Part shown: one piece after another, positions 42,004 to 50,582 of the stretch
Layout: every line of letters begins with the position of its first letter
Position numbering within the stretch: the stretch's first letter is position 1
NCBI RefSeq assembly: GCF_008085905.1
Contig: NZ_VSFF01000011.1
Location: forward strand, 434,001-498,000
From: Actinomadura syzygii
GTDB taxonomy: Bacteria; Actinomycetota; Actinomycetes; Streptosporangiales; Streptosporangiaceae
Reading direction: 5' to 3'
Length of the DNA: 64,000 nt
The notes under the pieces: generated by a model
The model's input: the letters and a program-made list of their open reading frames with translations, nothing else
Told to the model about the DNA's origin: nothing
Databases searched by the model: none
Translations under genes and position numbers: made by a program

Positions 42004-43503
42004 ATGCCTGATGACAAGGACATTTCGCCGGACGACGACAAGTACGACGGCTGGGACTGGCGCAAGATCAAAATGGCGATCACCGGCTCGGTGAACACCG
42101 ATTTCCAGACCGCGCAGAACTCGCTCGGCGGCACGTCCAATCCGTCGACGCTCGTCACCGCGGGAGGCCATTTCGACGCGGCCTACACCGCGCTGGACTC
42201 CACCTGGCAGAACATGAAGGCCGGGACCGACTCGCTGGTCGGCTTCGACGACCCGCTGTGGAAGGGCGAGGCCGCCACGGCGTTCAAGGGCCTGGCGCTG
42301 AAGACCATGGCCTCGGTGAAGGCGCACGCGGATCCGCTGACCGGGCCTCCGTCCTACAAGACGACGCTGGACGACGCGGCCGGCTATCTCACCTGGGCGA
42401 TCAATACGGTCAACGGACAGGACGCCGAGATGGCGAGGCGCGTCATCGAACGCTGGACGGACGAGCACACGTACACGATCGGCCAGTCGAACGTCACCGA
42501 CCTGAGCGGGCCGAAACCGTGGCACGACCAGAACGGGACGACGATCGTCCACATCTCCCATTATCCGGAGATGGACAACGAGCTGTCCGTGCAGATGCGG
42601 AAAACGATAAACGAGCTCGCGCAGAACTACCGAAAGTCGCGCAACGGAATGCCGGCGCCCGCGGCGCCGCTCCCGCCCGGACCGGGGCCCGGCGGCGGGC
42701 TCCCGGACCCCGACAAGGACAAGGACGCCGACAAATACAAGGACGACCTCGACAAGTTCAAGAACAAGGCCAAGAAGGACCTGGACGACCTGAAGAACGA
42801 GCAGAAGGACGCGGCCGACGAGTTCGACAAGGCGCAGCAGGAGGCGAAGGAGAAGGCGGCGCTGGACGCCGAGAAGGCCGCCGAGCAGGCCAAGAAGAAC
42901 CTGCCTGGCCAGGCGTTGCTCGGCGCCCCGGGAAACCCGGGAGCCGATCAGTCGGCGGCTCGGGAGGCGGCCCGGAGGCAGGCCGCGGAGGCGGCCAGGC
43001 GCGCCGCCGACGAGGCCGAGCGGAACCTGCCGGGCGTCGGAGCGATCCCGAACCCGGTGGGCCCGAACCTGGTAGGCCCGGGACCGTTCGGGCCCGTCGG
43101 CCGGGTGCCGGGCGGCCCGAGGACCGGGAACCTGAGGGGGCCCGGTGGCAGGTCGCTCACGGTTCCGGGGATCAGGTCGCCCAGACTGTCCGATGCTCGG
43201 TTGCTGAACAACCTGAAGAAGCTCGGCGTCGCCCCGCCCAACCTGAGCAGGCTCACGTCCGGTGGGCCGCCGCCGGGGTCGGCCGGTCCGCGGGGTGCCA
43301 AGCCGGGGGAGGCCGCGTTCGGGGCGAAGGGCCCCGGCGGCCGGACCCGGACGGGCGGCCCCGCGCCCATGGGCGGCGGCATGGGCGCGCCGGGCGGTGC
43401 GGGCGGCGGCGAGCAGAACCGCGAGCGCACGACCTGGCTGACCGAGGACGAGGAGATCTGGGGCGCCGAGTCCGAGGCCGGGGCCGGCGTCCTCGGCCGC
43501 TGA
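42004..43503 (+). CDS. PPE-like T7SS substrate 1
   Basis: This 499-residue protein starts WDWRKIKMAITG and carries a WKG turn (DPLWKGEAATAF) about 80 residues in, matching a PPE/WXG-like helical N-domain. A highly charged Lys/Asp coiled-coil stretch (about residues 240-300) and a Gly/Pro-rich low-complexity region follow. The extreme C-terminus reads TTWLTEDEEIWG and ends VLGR. It is homologous to the next gene over the N-domain (GPPSYKTTLDDA against GPPSYQSVLDTA) and the C-terminal tag. It is probably a secreted surface protein. GAGAGGG precedes its ATG. Confidence 0.8.
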   Translation: MPDDKDISPDDDKYDGWDWRKIKMAITGSVNTDFQTAQNSLGGTSNPSTLVTAGGHFDAAYTALDSTWQNMKAGTDSLVGFDDPLWKGEAATAFKGLALKTMASVKAHADPLTGPPSYKTTLDDAAGYLTWAINTVNGQDAEMARRVIERWTDEHTYTIGQSNVTDLSGPKPWHDQNGTTIVHISHYPEMDNELSVQMRKTINELAQNYRKSRNGMPAPAAPLPPGPGPGGGLPDPDKDKDADKYKDDLDKFKNKAKKDLDDLKNEQKDAADEFDKAQQEAKEKAALDAEKAAEQAKKNLPGQALLGAPGNPGADQSAAREAARRQAAEAARRAADEAERNLPGVGAIPNPVGPNLVGPGPFGPVGRVPGGPRTGNLRGPGGRSLTVPGIRSPRLSDARLLNNLKKLGVAPPNLSRLTSGGPPPGSAGPRGAKPGEAAFGAKGPGGRTRTGGPAPMGGGMGAPGGAGGGEQNRERTTWLTEDEEIWGAESEAGAGVLGR

Positions 43504-43531
43504 CCGCGCGCCGGACCCGAGGAGGCGGACG

Positions 43532-44959
43532 ATGGCGCCACCGTTCGACGGCGGAGTCTACGCGGACTGGACCTGGCAGCAGGTGCAGGCGGCAGTCCTG
43601 GCCGGGACGCCGAAGACGTTCGAGGACGCCGGGAAGCACTTCGCCTATGCCAAGGAGAAGCTCGACGACGTCGCCGCCGCCGGAAAGAAAGGCACCGAGG
43701 ACCTGACCGGGCCCGGCGGCACCTGGGCGGGACCGGCCTCAGCCGCGTTCACCGGACTGATGAACGAGGTGCTCACCATCGTCGTGGGGCATGCCGACGT
43801 GCTCGGCGGGCCGCCGTCCTACCAGAGCGTGCTCGACACCGCCGGTGATGACCTGACCGACGCGCGGACGGCCGTGAAGGAGGCGATGACCCAGGCCGCG
43901 CAGGACACCATCGACCGCTACAACGACGACGTGACGGCCTACAACACGGCGGCGACGGCGTACAACTCGGGCAACGGCCCCCCGCCCGGCGACATCGGCC
44001 CGGCTCCCTACGTCGAGAACGGCGGCGCCGGGCTCACCGTCGACGTGAGCCGGTATCCGGAGATCGAGGCGGCGCTCGACAAGGAGATGCGGAAGATCAT
44101 CACCACGCTCGCCGATGCCTACGCCACGGCGGGCGGCCGCCTGACCGACCCCGGCGACGCCCCGCCGCCGAGTCCCGCGGACCTTCCGGGCCCGGCACTG
44201 AAGACCGACGTGGACGGCGCGGACGTCGCTCCGCCGGTCGTCCCTCCGCCGGTCGTGCCCCCGCCGGTGGTCCCTCCGCCGGTGGCGCCTCCGCCGGTCG
44301 TCCCGGGGACCGCGGCCCCGCCCGCGGTCACCGCCCCGCGGGCGCCCGGGGTGGGCGGCCTGAGCCTGGTCACCGAACCCGGGGCGCTCGACGCCGTCCC
44401 GCGGGACGCGGCCGACGCCCCGAAGCTGGTGCCGCTCGATCCCGCCGTGGCCGCTCCGCCGCCGATAACCGCCGGTCTCCAGATCCGTCCGGGGGCCGGG
44501 TTCGACGGCGTGCTCGGCGACCGGCCCTACACCGGCCCGAGGGCCGGTGCACGGCCCGGCGGCGTCGCCGCGCCGCCGGGCAGCGCTCCGTCCGGAACGC
44601 TCGGCGCGCCGCCCCCTGTCGGTTCGGCCGACCTCGTGCCTCCCGCCGGACTGCTCACCACGGGTCCCTTCCCCCCGGTGGGCGGAACGGCGAACCGGCC
44701 GCCGCAGCCCGCCCTGCCCTCAGCGCCGGGTGCGCCGCGGGCTCCGGTGCCGCCGCCGATGCCGCTGGGGGGTGGCTACGGCCTGATGTCGGCCGGTCCC
44801 GACGGCACGGGCCGCCGCACGACCGAGGGCGGGCCGATGCCCTTGTCCGGCGAACCGTACGGCGGTGCCGACGACGAACGGGAACGCAGGAACGAGTACG
44901 TCGACCGCGACGACGATGCCTGGGGCTCCGCGCCGGGCGCACCGACCCTGGGACGTTGA
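43532..44959 (+). CDS. PPE-like T7SS substrate 2 with PPVVP repeats
   Basis: This 475-residue paralogue of the preceding protein begins ADWTWQQVQAAVLAG, with WAG in the turn (GGTWAGPASAAFTG). The N-domain is about 210 residues long, then a long Pro-rich part with five PPVVP-type repeats, and a C-terminus RDDDAWGSAPGAPTLGR that echoes the tag of its neighbour. GGAGG precedes ATG 43532, 28 bp after the previous stop. It is probably exported through the T7SS; the proline region would span or bind the wall. Confidence 0.8.
   Translation: MAPPFDGGVYADWTWQQVQAAVLAGTPKTFEDAGKHFAYAKEKLDDVAAAGKKGTEDLTGPGGTWAGPASAAFTGLMNEVLTIVVGHADVLGGPPSYQSVLDTAGDDLTDARTAVKEAMTQAAQDTIDRYNDDVTAYNTAATAYNSGNGPPPGDIGPAPYVENGGAGLTVDVSRYPEIEAALDKEMRKIITTLADAYATAGGRLTDPGDAPPPSPADLPGPALKTDVDGADVAPPVVPPPVVPPPVVPPPVAPPPVVPGTAAPPAVTAPRAPGVGGLSLVTEPGALDAVPRDAADAPKLVPLDPAVAAPPPITAGLQIRPGAGFDGVLGDRPYTGPRAGARPGGVAAPPGSAPSGTLGAPPPVGSADLVPPAGLLTTGPFPPVGGTANRPPQPALPSAPGAPRAPVPPPMPLGGGYGLMSAGPDGTGRRTTEGGPMPLSGEPYGGADDERERRNEYVDRDDDAWGSAPGAPTLGR
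44231..44305 (+). repeat. Five 15-bp tandem repeats (PPVVP)
   Basis: CCGCCGGTCGTCCCT-like units start at 44231, 44246, 44261, 44276 and 44291. They encode PPVVP (PPVAP in the fourth unit) in the second PPE-like protein and are in frame. Confidence 0.85.
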
Positions 44960-44975
44960 AGAGGAGAGGACCACC

Positions 44976-45470
44976 GTGTCATCGGAGAGAGACGGCGGCG
45001 CCCGGCGCCGTGCGGTGGAGCCCGGCATCGGGGACCTGCCCGACGTGATCGAGGCCCTGCCCGACATGATCGAGGAGTTCGTCGAGGACTTCGGCAGACG
45101 CCGCGGCGAGCTGCGGGAACTGCGGGAGGAGATCAAGAAGGCCCGGACGACGGTGAGCGCGGACCGACGCGTCCTCACCGTCACCGTCGGCCCGCTGGGC
45201 GAACTGGTGTCGCTGAGGTTCAACGACGAGAACTACCGCGACCTCGCGCCCACCGACCTGGCCGACCTCATCGTCCGGACCGTCGAGAGGGCGCGTGAGA
45301 AGGCCATGGGGAAGATGAGCGAGACGCTGTCCCCCGCACTGCCGCGCGGGTTGGACTGGGACGCGGTCATGAACGGCAGGCTCGACCTGGCCGACATCCT
45401 TCCGGAGAACCCTTTCGAGTCCCTCGACCTCGCCGCGTTCCTCGACCGGGACGAGCGCAACGGCCAATAG
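44976..45470 (+). CDS. YbaB/EbfC-family protein of the T7SS locus
   Basis: This 164-residue protein has a helical N-terminal half (EFVEDFGRRRGELRELREEIKKA) and the YbaB-type strand segment TVSADRRVLTVTVGPLGELVSLRF, then a long helix. YbaB proteins are nucleoid-associated or dimeric scaffold proteins; ESX loci often contain one (EspL-like), where it stabilises substrates. GTG 44976 follows GAGGAGAGGA. It is the last gene of the plus-strand T7SS run, closed by a strong hairpin. Confidence 0.82.
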   Translation: MSSERDGGARRRAVEPGIGDLPDVIEALPDMIEEFVEDFGRRRGELRELREEIKKARTTVSADRRVLTVTVGPLGELVSLRFNDENYRDLAPTDLADLIVRTVERAREKAMGKMSETLSPALPRGLDWDAVMNGRLDLADILPENPFESLDLAAFLDRDERNGQ

Positions 45471-45500
45471 GCCGCGGCGTCGCCGGGCCGACGCCGCGGC
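45471..45500. terminator. Perfect 12-bp hairpin between ybaB-like gene and eccE
   Basis: GCCGCGGCGTCG at 45471-45482 is the exact complement of 45489-45500 around CCGGGC. It begins immediately after the TAG stop of the plus-strand gene and eight bases from the eccE stop, so it serves as a bidirectional terminator. Confidence 0.85.
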
Positions 45501-45507
45501 GGGGATC

Positions 45508-47301
45508 TCAGTGGCCGAGCAGGCGGCGCTCGTCCTGCGTCGGCGAGAGGTCGACGACCCGCACCGTCCCGCGGCGGACCAGCGCGACGGCCTGCGGCGG
45601 CAGCATCCGCAGGTCGTCGGCCATCCGCCGGGGCAGCCGGAACGTCCGGCACAGCGCGTCCACGGCCGCCGCCGCGGGCCGGTGGACGACCGTGGCGTCG
45701 TGCGCGCCGAGCGGGCCCGCGCCGCCCTCGGCGAGGATCTCGATGGACGTGCACCAGGCGCCGGGCGGCTCGTGCGCCGGCGCTCCCCCGCTGACCAGCA
45801 GCCACGGCAGCGGGCACGTCCCCTCCACCGGAGCGGGATCGTCCGGGGGCGCCATCCGGAGCCGGGCCGCGGCGCTCCCGGCGGCACGGGCGACCCGTGC
45901 CCAGGCGGCCTCGTCGCCGCCGGCGATCCCGACCGCGGCCCCCGAGCGCAGCGCGCGCAGGACGAGCACCCCGGCCAGCCGTGCGTCCGCGAGCAGCGCG
46001 ATACGGGTGGGCGCCTCGCGGAAGGCCGGGAGGAGCACGGGTGCCCCCGTCCCGTCGCGGCCGAGCGGGAGGCCGCCGCCGACCATGCGGACGGCCGTGG
46101 CGGGCCCGGTCCCGGCCCGGTGGGCGTGCCGCCACGTCACCCGGCCGTCGATCGCACGGGCGAGCGGCAGCGTGGCGAGCATTCCCCGATGGTGCTCGCC
46201 GGTCAGCGGGACGAGCCGGGCGCCATGGGAGCGCGCGAGCCTTCGCGCCGCCCTCCGGGCGGCCTCGGCGCGGCCGTGCCCGGCCGAGGTGATCACGCGG
46301 ACGAGCGCGGTGGCCGTGACCGTCCCGTCCGGCGCCGGGGCCAGCGTGACGGAGAGGACGGTCCCGTGCGCCGGGAGCCCCGCCAGCCCGTCCTGCAACG
46401 CGGACAGCCCGGTGCGCGGCCACGTCCGCACCCACAGCACGGTGTGCCGGTGGCGCCCGGCCGACCAGTACCGCCAGCCCTGGTGCGCCGGCCGCTCGGC
46501 GGACGGGTCCACCGCCGCGTCGGCCAGCAGCGCCGCGCGCGCCTGCCCGGCATCCATGATCCGCGCCTCCAGGCCCGCCGCGGCGAGCATCTCCACGACG
46601 CGGCGGGCGCGCAGCCGCAGCGTGCGCTGGAAGGACGGCACCCGCAACGCCTCGCTGCCCGGACCGGCGGTCCGCGGATCGACGCGCAGCGCGATCCGCA
46701 CCAGCTCGGAGCGGGGCCGTCCGCCGAGGCCGCCGTGCACCGCGTGCACCAGGACCTGCACGGCGCTCAGGGTGATCTCGTCGCCGTGCAGGACGGACGC
46801 CAGCGCGCCCGGGAGCAGATCGGCGGGCCCGATCGCGTCGGCGCCGCACGCTACGGAGATCACGACCGTCCAGGCGCCGCCGTCCTCGATCACACCGATC
46901 TTCGACCGAGCGGGCCCGGCCTGGGGGATGCGCAGTTCGGGCAGCAGCGTTCCGCGCAGCGCGGCGAGTCCGGCGTCCGGCGCGGCGTGCGGCGCGAGCG
47001 TCGCCCGCACCGGACGGCGGCGCCTGAGCAGCGCCGTCGCGAGCCATTGGTACCCCCAGCGGTGCCCCGCCCGCGTGAGCGTCGCGCCGAGGACCGCGCC
47101 GCCGGTCGCGACGAGCGCGGCGCCGGCGGCGCCGGGGCGGTCCAGGCCGTGGGCGACGGCGAGGACGGCGGGCGGCCACGCGGCGATCTGCACCGCGCGC
47201 AAGCCGAGCAGCGTGCCGCGGACGGGCAGCGGCCGGGGCACGGCGTCCGCCGTGCGGGCGGCGCCGGGCGGTCCTGTCCTGTGCGCGAGGGGCGCGGCCA
47301 T
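45508..47301 (-). CDS. eccE: Type VII secretion protein EccE
   Basis: The product is 597 residues. Two N-terminal membrane helices (about residues 35-80) are followed by a large cytoplasmic domain, the EccE layout; the segment ARSKIGVIEDGGAWTVVI and the later SYW-like RYWSAGRHRHTVLWV fit the family. EccE is the peripheral fourth core subunit of the ESX membrane complex. GGAGG lies five bases before ATG 47301. It is separated from eccB/C/D by 20 kb and sits on the opposite strand to eccC, in one unit with the two genes upstream of it. Confidence 0.88.
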   Translation of the reverse strand: MAAPLAHRTGPPGAARTADAVPRPLPVRGTLLGLRAVQIAAWPPAVLAVAHGLDRPGAAGAALVATGGAVLGATLTRAGHRWGYQWLATALLRRRRPVRATLAPHAAPDAGLAALRGTLLPELRIPQAGPARSKIGVIEDGGAWTVVISVACGADAIGPADLLPGALASVLHGDEITLSAVQVLVHAVHGGLGGRPRSELVRIALRVDPRTAGPGSEALRVPSFQRTLRLRARRVVEMLAAAGLEARIMDAGQARAALLADAAVDPSAERPAHQGWRYWSAGRHRHTVLWVRTWPRTGLSALQDGLAGLPAHGTVLSVTLAPAPDGTVTATALVRVITSAGHGRAEAARRAARRLARSHGARLVPLTGEHHRGMLATLPLARAIDGRVTWRHAHRAGTGPATAVRMVGGGLPLGRDGTGAPVLLPAFREAPTRIALLADARLAGVLVLRALRSGAAVGIAGGDEAAWARVARAAGSAAARLRMAPPDDPAPVEGTCPLPWLLVSGGAPAHEPPGAWCTSIEILAEGGAGPLGAHDATVVHRPAAAAVDALCRTFRLPRRMADDLRMLPPQAVALVRRGTVRVVDLSPTQDERRLLGH

Positions 47302-47364
47302 CGGATCCTCCACTCCTTGGGGCTGCACGTGCTACGCGCGAGACGAGGTCGGGGTTCAGGCGGC

Positions 47365-49101
47365 TCACTTGTCGGACGGGTCGATCAGCGGCTCGACATA
47401 GCCGTTCCTGATGGTCACGTCGAGGCCCTTGGTCCCGATCTTCCAGAACTGCTCCTCCAGACCGACCTTCGGGTAGTAGACATTGGCGCCGAAGCCGTTG
47501 AACACCCCGCGCCCGCCCGCGAACGCGCCCGAGAGCAGCGCCTTCTTCCAGATGAGATTGGGGTCGCCGCCGTGCTGGCCGAAGTCGATCGCGTTCTTGA
47601 CGGTGTCGTTGACGAAGGACTTCATGAAGTCCTTCGTCCCGTCGTAGATCAGCCATTCCTGCCAGGGCTTCGGGGAGGAGAACCCCTTCAACGGCTGCGC
47701 GCCGAAGCCGGCGAGGTTCGTCGGCTCCCACGCGTTCGGTCTCAGCACGCGCCGGCCGCCGGCGATGACCTCCTCGTAGCCGGTGGGCACCCCCTCGTTC
47801 CACATGTTGTGGCGCCAGTGCTCCTGGAAACGGCGGACGGGGGACACCTGGCGGAGGGCGTCCCGGGCGTTGTCCAGGTTCTCGACGATGCCCTCCCCCC
47901 GGCGCGCCTGGCCGAGCGCGGCGTCCGCCGTGTCGACCCCGGTACGGGCGCGGGCCAGGGCCGTGTCGGCGTTCACCAGCCGCTGCGCGGAATCGTAGCC
48001 CGCCTCCTGGGGCATCCAGCCGCGCCGGACGAACTCGTCGATCCGGTCGAAGGCCGCCTCGGCCTGGTCGAACTCCAGCTGGGCGTCGCGCCGCGCGGCG
48101 ACGGCCTGGCGCTGGGCCCGCCGCGCGTTCCCCGCCTGGCCCAGCGCCCGCCGCGCCGCGACCGGGTCGAGCAGGCCGGCGGCCCGGGCGGCGGCCTCGG
48201 CCCGCGCCGCCCGCTGCCGGGCCGCCGCGGCCGCCGGCAGCGGCACGACGGGCCCGCCGTCGGGCCGCGGCCGCGGTCGCGGCCCGATCTTCTTCAACTC
48301 GGTCTTGACCTGGTCGCTGAAGGTCTTGAACTCCGGCAGGCCGTCCGTTCCCCGCCTGATGTTGCCGCCCCCGTCGACGACCTTCTTGACGCCGCTGCCC
48401 TCGAGCCCGCCGAACAGCCCGCCCCCGGCGAAGGAGACGGCCGCGCTGGTGAAGACCTTCGCCGGATCGATCGGCTCGTTGAGGATCTTGGACGAGGTGA
48501 CGTTGGTGACGATGTCGGTCACGAAGTCGCGGGAGCCGTCCACCAGGGGACGGCCCCAGTTGATGCTGAACCGCTCCGTGCGCCAGGTCTGCTTGGCCAG
48601 CCGCTCCAGCCACAGCCGCGCCCGCGTCATGAACCGCGCCAGGGCGCGCAGCACCGACACGAGGATCTGCACGGCCCGTCCCGCCGTCTCGGCGAGCAGC
48701 GTCAGCTCGGCCATCGCGGCGGCGGCCAGGTGGGGGAGCACCGACGCGAGAGCCATGAAGCCGATCGATATCGCGATCTGGATGCCCAACTCCCGCAGGA
48801 TCCGCAGGACCATGTCGTGTCCCGCGGCGGTATGGCCCTGTGCGTTCCCGACGCTCTGCGCGACCGCGGCCGTGCCCTGGAGGTTGTTCGCCAGGTTCAG
48901 CGTGTGCTGCTGGAAGCCCGCCGCGGACGGCGCCTGCCAGTGCGGCGTCGCCGACCCGGCCGACACCTGGCCGGCCTGCTCGGTGAAGTGGTCGCCGAGC
49001 GTCAGCCAGTGGCCGGCCTGCTCCCGCTGGGCGGCCGGGTCCCCGCCGGGATGCCTCACCCCCACGGCCGCCAGTGCCCGCGCCGTGGCGTCAGACGGCA
49101 T
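47365..49101 (-). CDS. T7SS-linked WXG/membrane protein with internal duplication
   Basis: This 578-residue protein starts with a WXG100-like helical domain (HWQAPSAAGFQQHT near residue 55), then two hydrophobic helices (about 105-150), then a soluble region. Two segments resemble each other: residues about 181-240 (VDGSRDFVTDIVTNV, then FTSAAVSFAGGGLFGG) and about 478-540 (YDGTKDFMKSFVNDTV, then WKKALLSGAFAGGRGVFNG). They are separated by an Ala/Arg coiled coil. The layout resembles pore-containing or toxin-like T7SS effectors, but no toxin domain is recognised. It overlaps the EspC-like gene by 11 bp and lies 63 bp before eccE. Confidence 0.78.
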   Translation of the reverse strand: MPSDATARALAAVGVRHPGGDPAAQREQAGHWLTLGDHFTEQAGQVSAGSATPHWQAPSAAGFQQHTLNLANNLQGTAAVAQSVGNAQGHTAAGHDMVLRILRELGIQIAISIGFMALASVLPHLAAAAMAELTLLAETAGRAVQILVSVLRALARFMTRARLWLERLAKQTWRTERFSINWGRPLVDGSRDFVTDIVTNVTSSKILNEPIDPAKVFTSAAVSFAGGGLFGGLEGSGVKKVVDGGGNIRRGTDGLPEFKTFSDQVKTELKKIGPRPRPRPDGGPVVPLPAAAAARQRAARAEAAARAAGLLDPVAARRALGQAGNARRAQRQAVAARRDAQLEFDQAEAAFDRIDEFVRRGWMPQEAGYDSAQRLVNADTALARARTGVDTADAALGQARRGEGIVENLDNARDALRQVSPVRRFQEHWRHNMWNEGVPTGYEEVIAGGRRVLRPNAWEPTNLAGFGAQPLKGFSSPKPWQEWLIYDGTKDFMKSFVNDTVKNAIDFGQHGGDPNLIWKKALLSGAFAGGRGVFNGFGANVYYPKVGLEEQFWKIGTKGLDVTIRNGYVEPLIDPSDK

Positions 49102-49405
49102 TGGCCAGGACGGTCGCGGTCCGCATCCGGTCCTCCTCGGCTTCGTCGTACCGCCGCGCCGTGCGCGCCGCCTCGGCGCCGGACTCCGCCAGCAGATCCC
49201 CCGTGTCCCGCAGGTGGTCGTGCATGCCCCAGACCAGGGCTTGATGCTCGCGCTCGGCCTCCGCGCCGGCGTCGGTCTCGCCGTAGGCGGCGGCGGTCCC
49301 GGCGGTGAGCCGCGCGGCCTGTTCGTGCAGTGTCGCCGCGCTCCCGTGCAGCGACGCCGACAGCGCTCCGAACCCCGCCGGATCGACGGACAGGTTCCCA
49401 GCCAT
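49091..49405 (-). CDS. EspC-like small T7SS-associated protein
   Basis: This 104-residue helical protein begins MAGNLSVDPAGFGALSASL and matches the ESX-secretion-associated EspC/DUF2580 pattern, with regularly spaced Leu/Ala and a GETDAGAE turn. ATG 49405 has GAAGGAGA eight bases upstream. It is the first gene of the minus-strand unit and overlaps the next by 11 bp. EspC-type proteins are exported or form filaments with T7SS. Pairing with the 578-residue protein is likely, as small partners are usual for WXG-type effectors. Confidence 0.8.
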   Translation of the reverse strand: MAGNLSVDPAGFGALSASLHGSAATLHEQAARLTAGTAAAYGETDAGAEAEREHQALVWGMHDHLRDTGDLLAESGAEAARTARRYDEAEEDRMRTATVLANAV

Positions 49406-49881
49406 GACGCGGTCTCCTTCGCTGTGCCGTCCGGCGGACCGTCTGCTGCCGCGCCGGACTTCGACAAACGTTTCCAGTGACAATTATCGTACGCTCGCCG
49501 CCGCGTAATGGACGTCCAGTCGCCAGGCTTGTGAAAACACGCAACAGATCGCTCCCGATATGCAACGTCGAGCCGCGGCGATCGGGTGAGCCGCTGCATA
49601 TCATGGGTCCCGTGGCGCGCCGCCCCGACGTCCCCTCCGGTGCGCCGCCTTCCCGTGACCCCGCAGGCGGGAAGGCAGGCGAGGGCCGACGCCGATAATG
49701 GCGTCGGCCCTCGCCGGTGTCGCTTCGGTCCGTTCCAGGTACTCTTTTCAAGTAATTCCTGAAACCTTGAACCGTTCCTTCGACATTGCTCGTACGGGTG
49801 GTCGGCACGAGATTATCGGTCGGCTCCGGGCGTGCCGCGGTCGAATGCAGGACCCGGTGCCGCGATATCAATGGAGGAACG
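49406..49881. promoter_or_regulatory. Intergenic control region of espC-like gene and ECF sigma gene
   Basis: No protein gene is supported in this 476-bp gap. A TCGACA-N17-TTATCG pair at 49461-49489 could be a plus-strand promoter. GAACC at 49769-49773 and CGTAC at 49791-49795, spaced 17 bp, look like an ECF-type promoter 87 bp before the sigma gene, which may be autoregulatory. A strong hairpin lies between them and is listed separately. Confidence 0.45.
49678..49715 (+). terminator. Perfect 16-bp hairpin with no upstream gene
   Basis: GGCGAGGGCCGACGCC at 49678-49693 is exactly complementary to 49700-49715 around GATAAT. It is terminator-like, yet no plus-strand gene feeds it, and on the minus strand it lies upstream of the EspC-like gene. 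It may end a short untranslated RNA started near 49490, or insulate the sigma gene. Confidence 0.6.
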
Positions 49882-50448
49882 GTGACGGCGGTAGCCTGCC
49901 CGATTCAGGAAAACCCATACGAGCGCGACGCGGCACGGGACGAGCAACTGATCAGGGGCATTCACGACGAGTACGGCAGGATGCTGCTCGCCTACGCGAC
50001 ACGCCTGACCGGGGACCGGGCCGCGGCCGAGGACCTGGTACAGGAGACGCTGATCCGAGCGTGGAAGCACGTCCATATCGTGGCCACCGCCACCATCCCG
50101 CTCACGGGCTGGCTGCTGACGATCCTGCGCAACCTGGCGTTCGACCGGGCCCGACGGCAGGCGACCCGGCCGCTGGAAGTGCCCGAACTGCCCGAGGCCG
50201 GCTCCGCCGGCGGCGCCGCCGCCGGCGGCGACCACTCCGATCGGGTCGTCGATTCCATCGTGGTCGTCGAGGCGCTGAAATCCCTGCCCGAGCTGCACAG
50301 CAGCATGCTCATCGAGGTCTACTACCGGAACCGCTCGGTCGCGGAGGTGGCGAAGCAGTTCCAGATCCCTCAGGGCACGGTCAAGTCACGAACCCACTAC
50401 GCCCTACGCGCGTTGCGCAATGCTCTGGCTACCCACGGCGAAGAATAA
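49882..50448 (+). CDS. ECF RNA polymerase sigma factor
   Basis: The product is 188 residues. Region 2 runs from about residue 25 (IHDEYGRMLLAYATRLTGD, AAEDLVQETLIRAWKH) with RARRQATR closing it. After a Gly/Ala linker, region 4 shows LPELHSSMLIEVYYRNRSVAEVAKQFQIPQGTVKSR. It resembles the SigL/SigK-type ECF group. GTG 49882 has GGAGG four bases upstream. No anti-sigma gene is adjacent, so control may be transcriptional. It probably drives part of the T7SS or envelope genes. Confidence 0.92.
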   Translation: MTAVACPIQENPYERDAARDEQLIRGIHDEYGRMLLAYATRLTGDRAAAEDLVQETLIRAWKHVHIVATATIPLTGWLLTILRNLAFDRARRQATRPLEVPELPEAGSAGGAAAGGDHSDRVVDSIVVVEALKSLPELHSSMLIEVYYRNRSVAEVAKQFQIPQGTVKSRTHYALRALRNALATHGEE

Positions 50449-50582
50449 GCCGGGCAGTGTTTTTTGGGTGACCGTTTCGGCCTGCTCTCCCGGTCCCCTG
50501 GGAAATGTCGGCGGCGTTGATCCCCAGGAGGCTTCTCGGACGTGCTCCCGTATAAGAATGCAGAGTCATGGAGGAACCGGCC

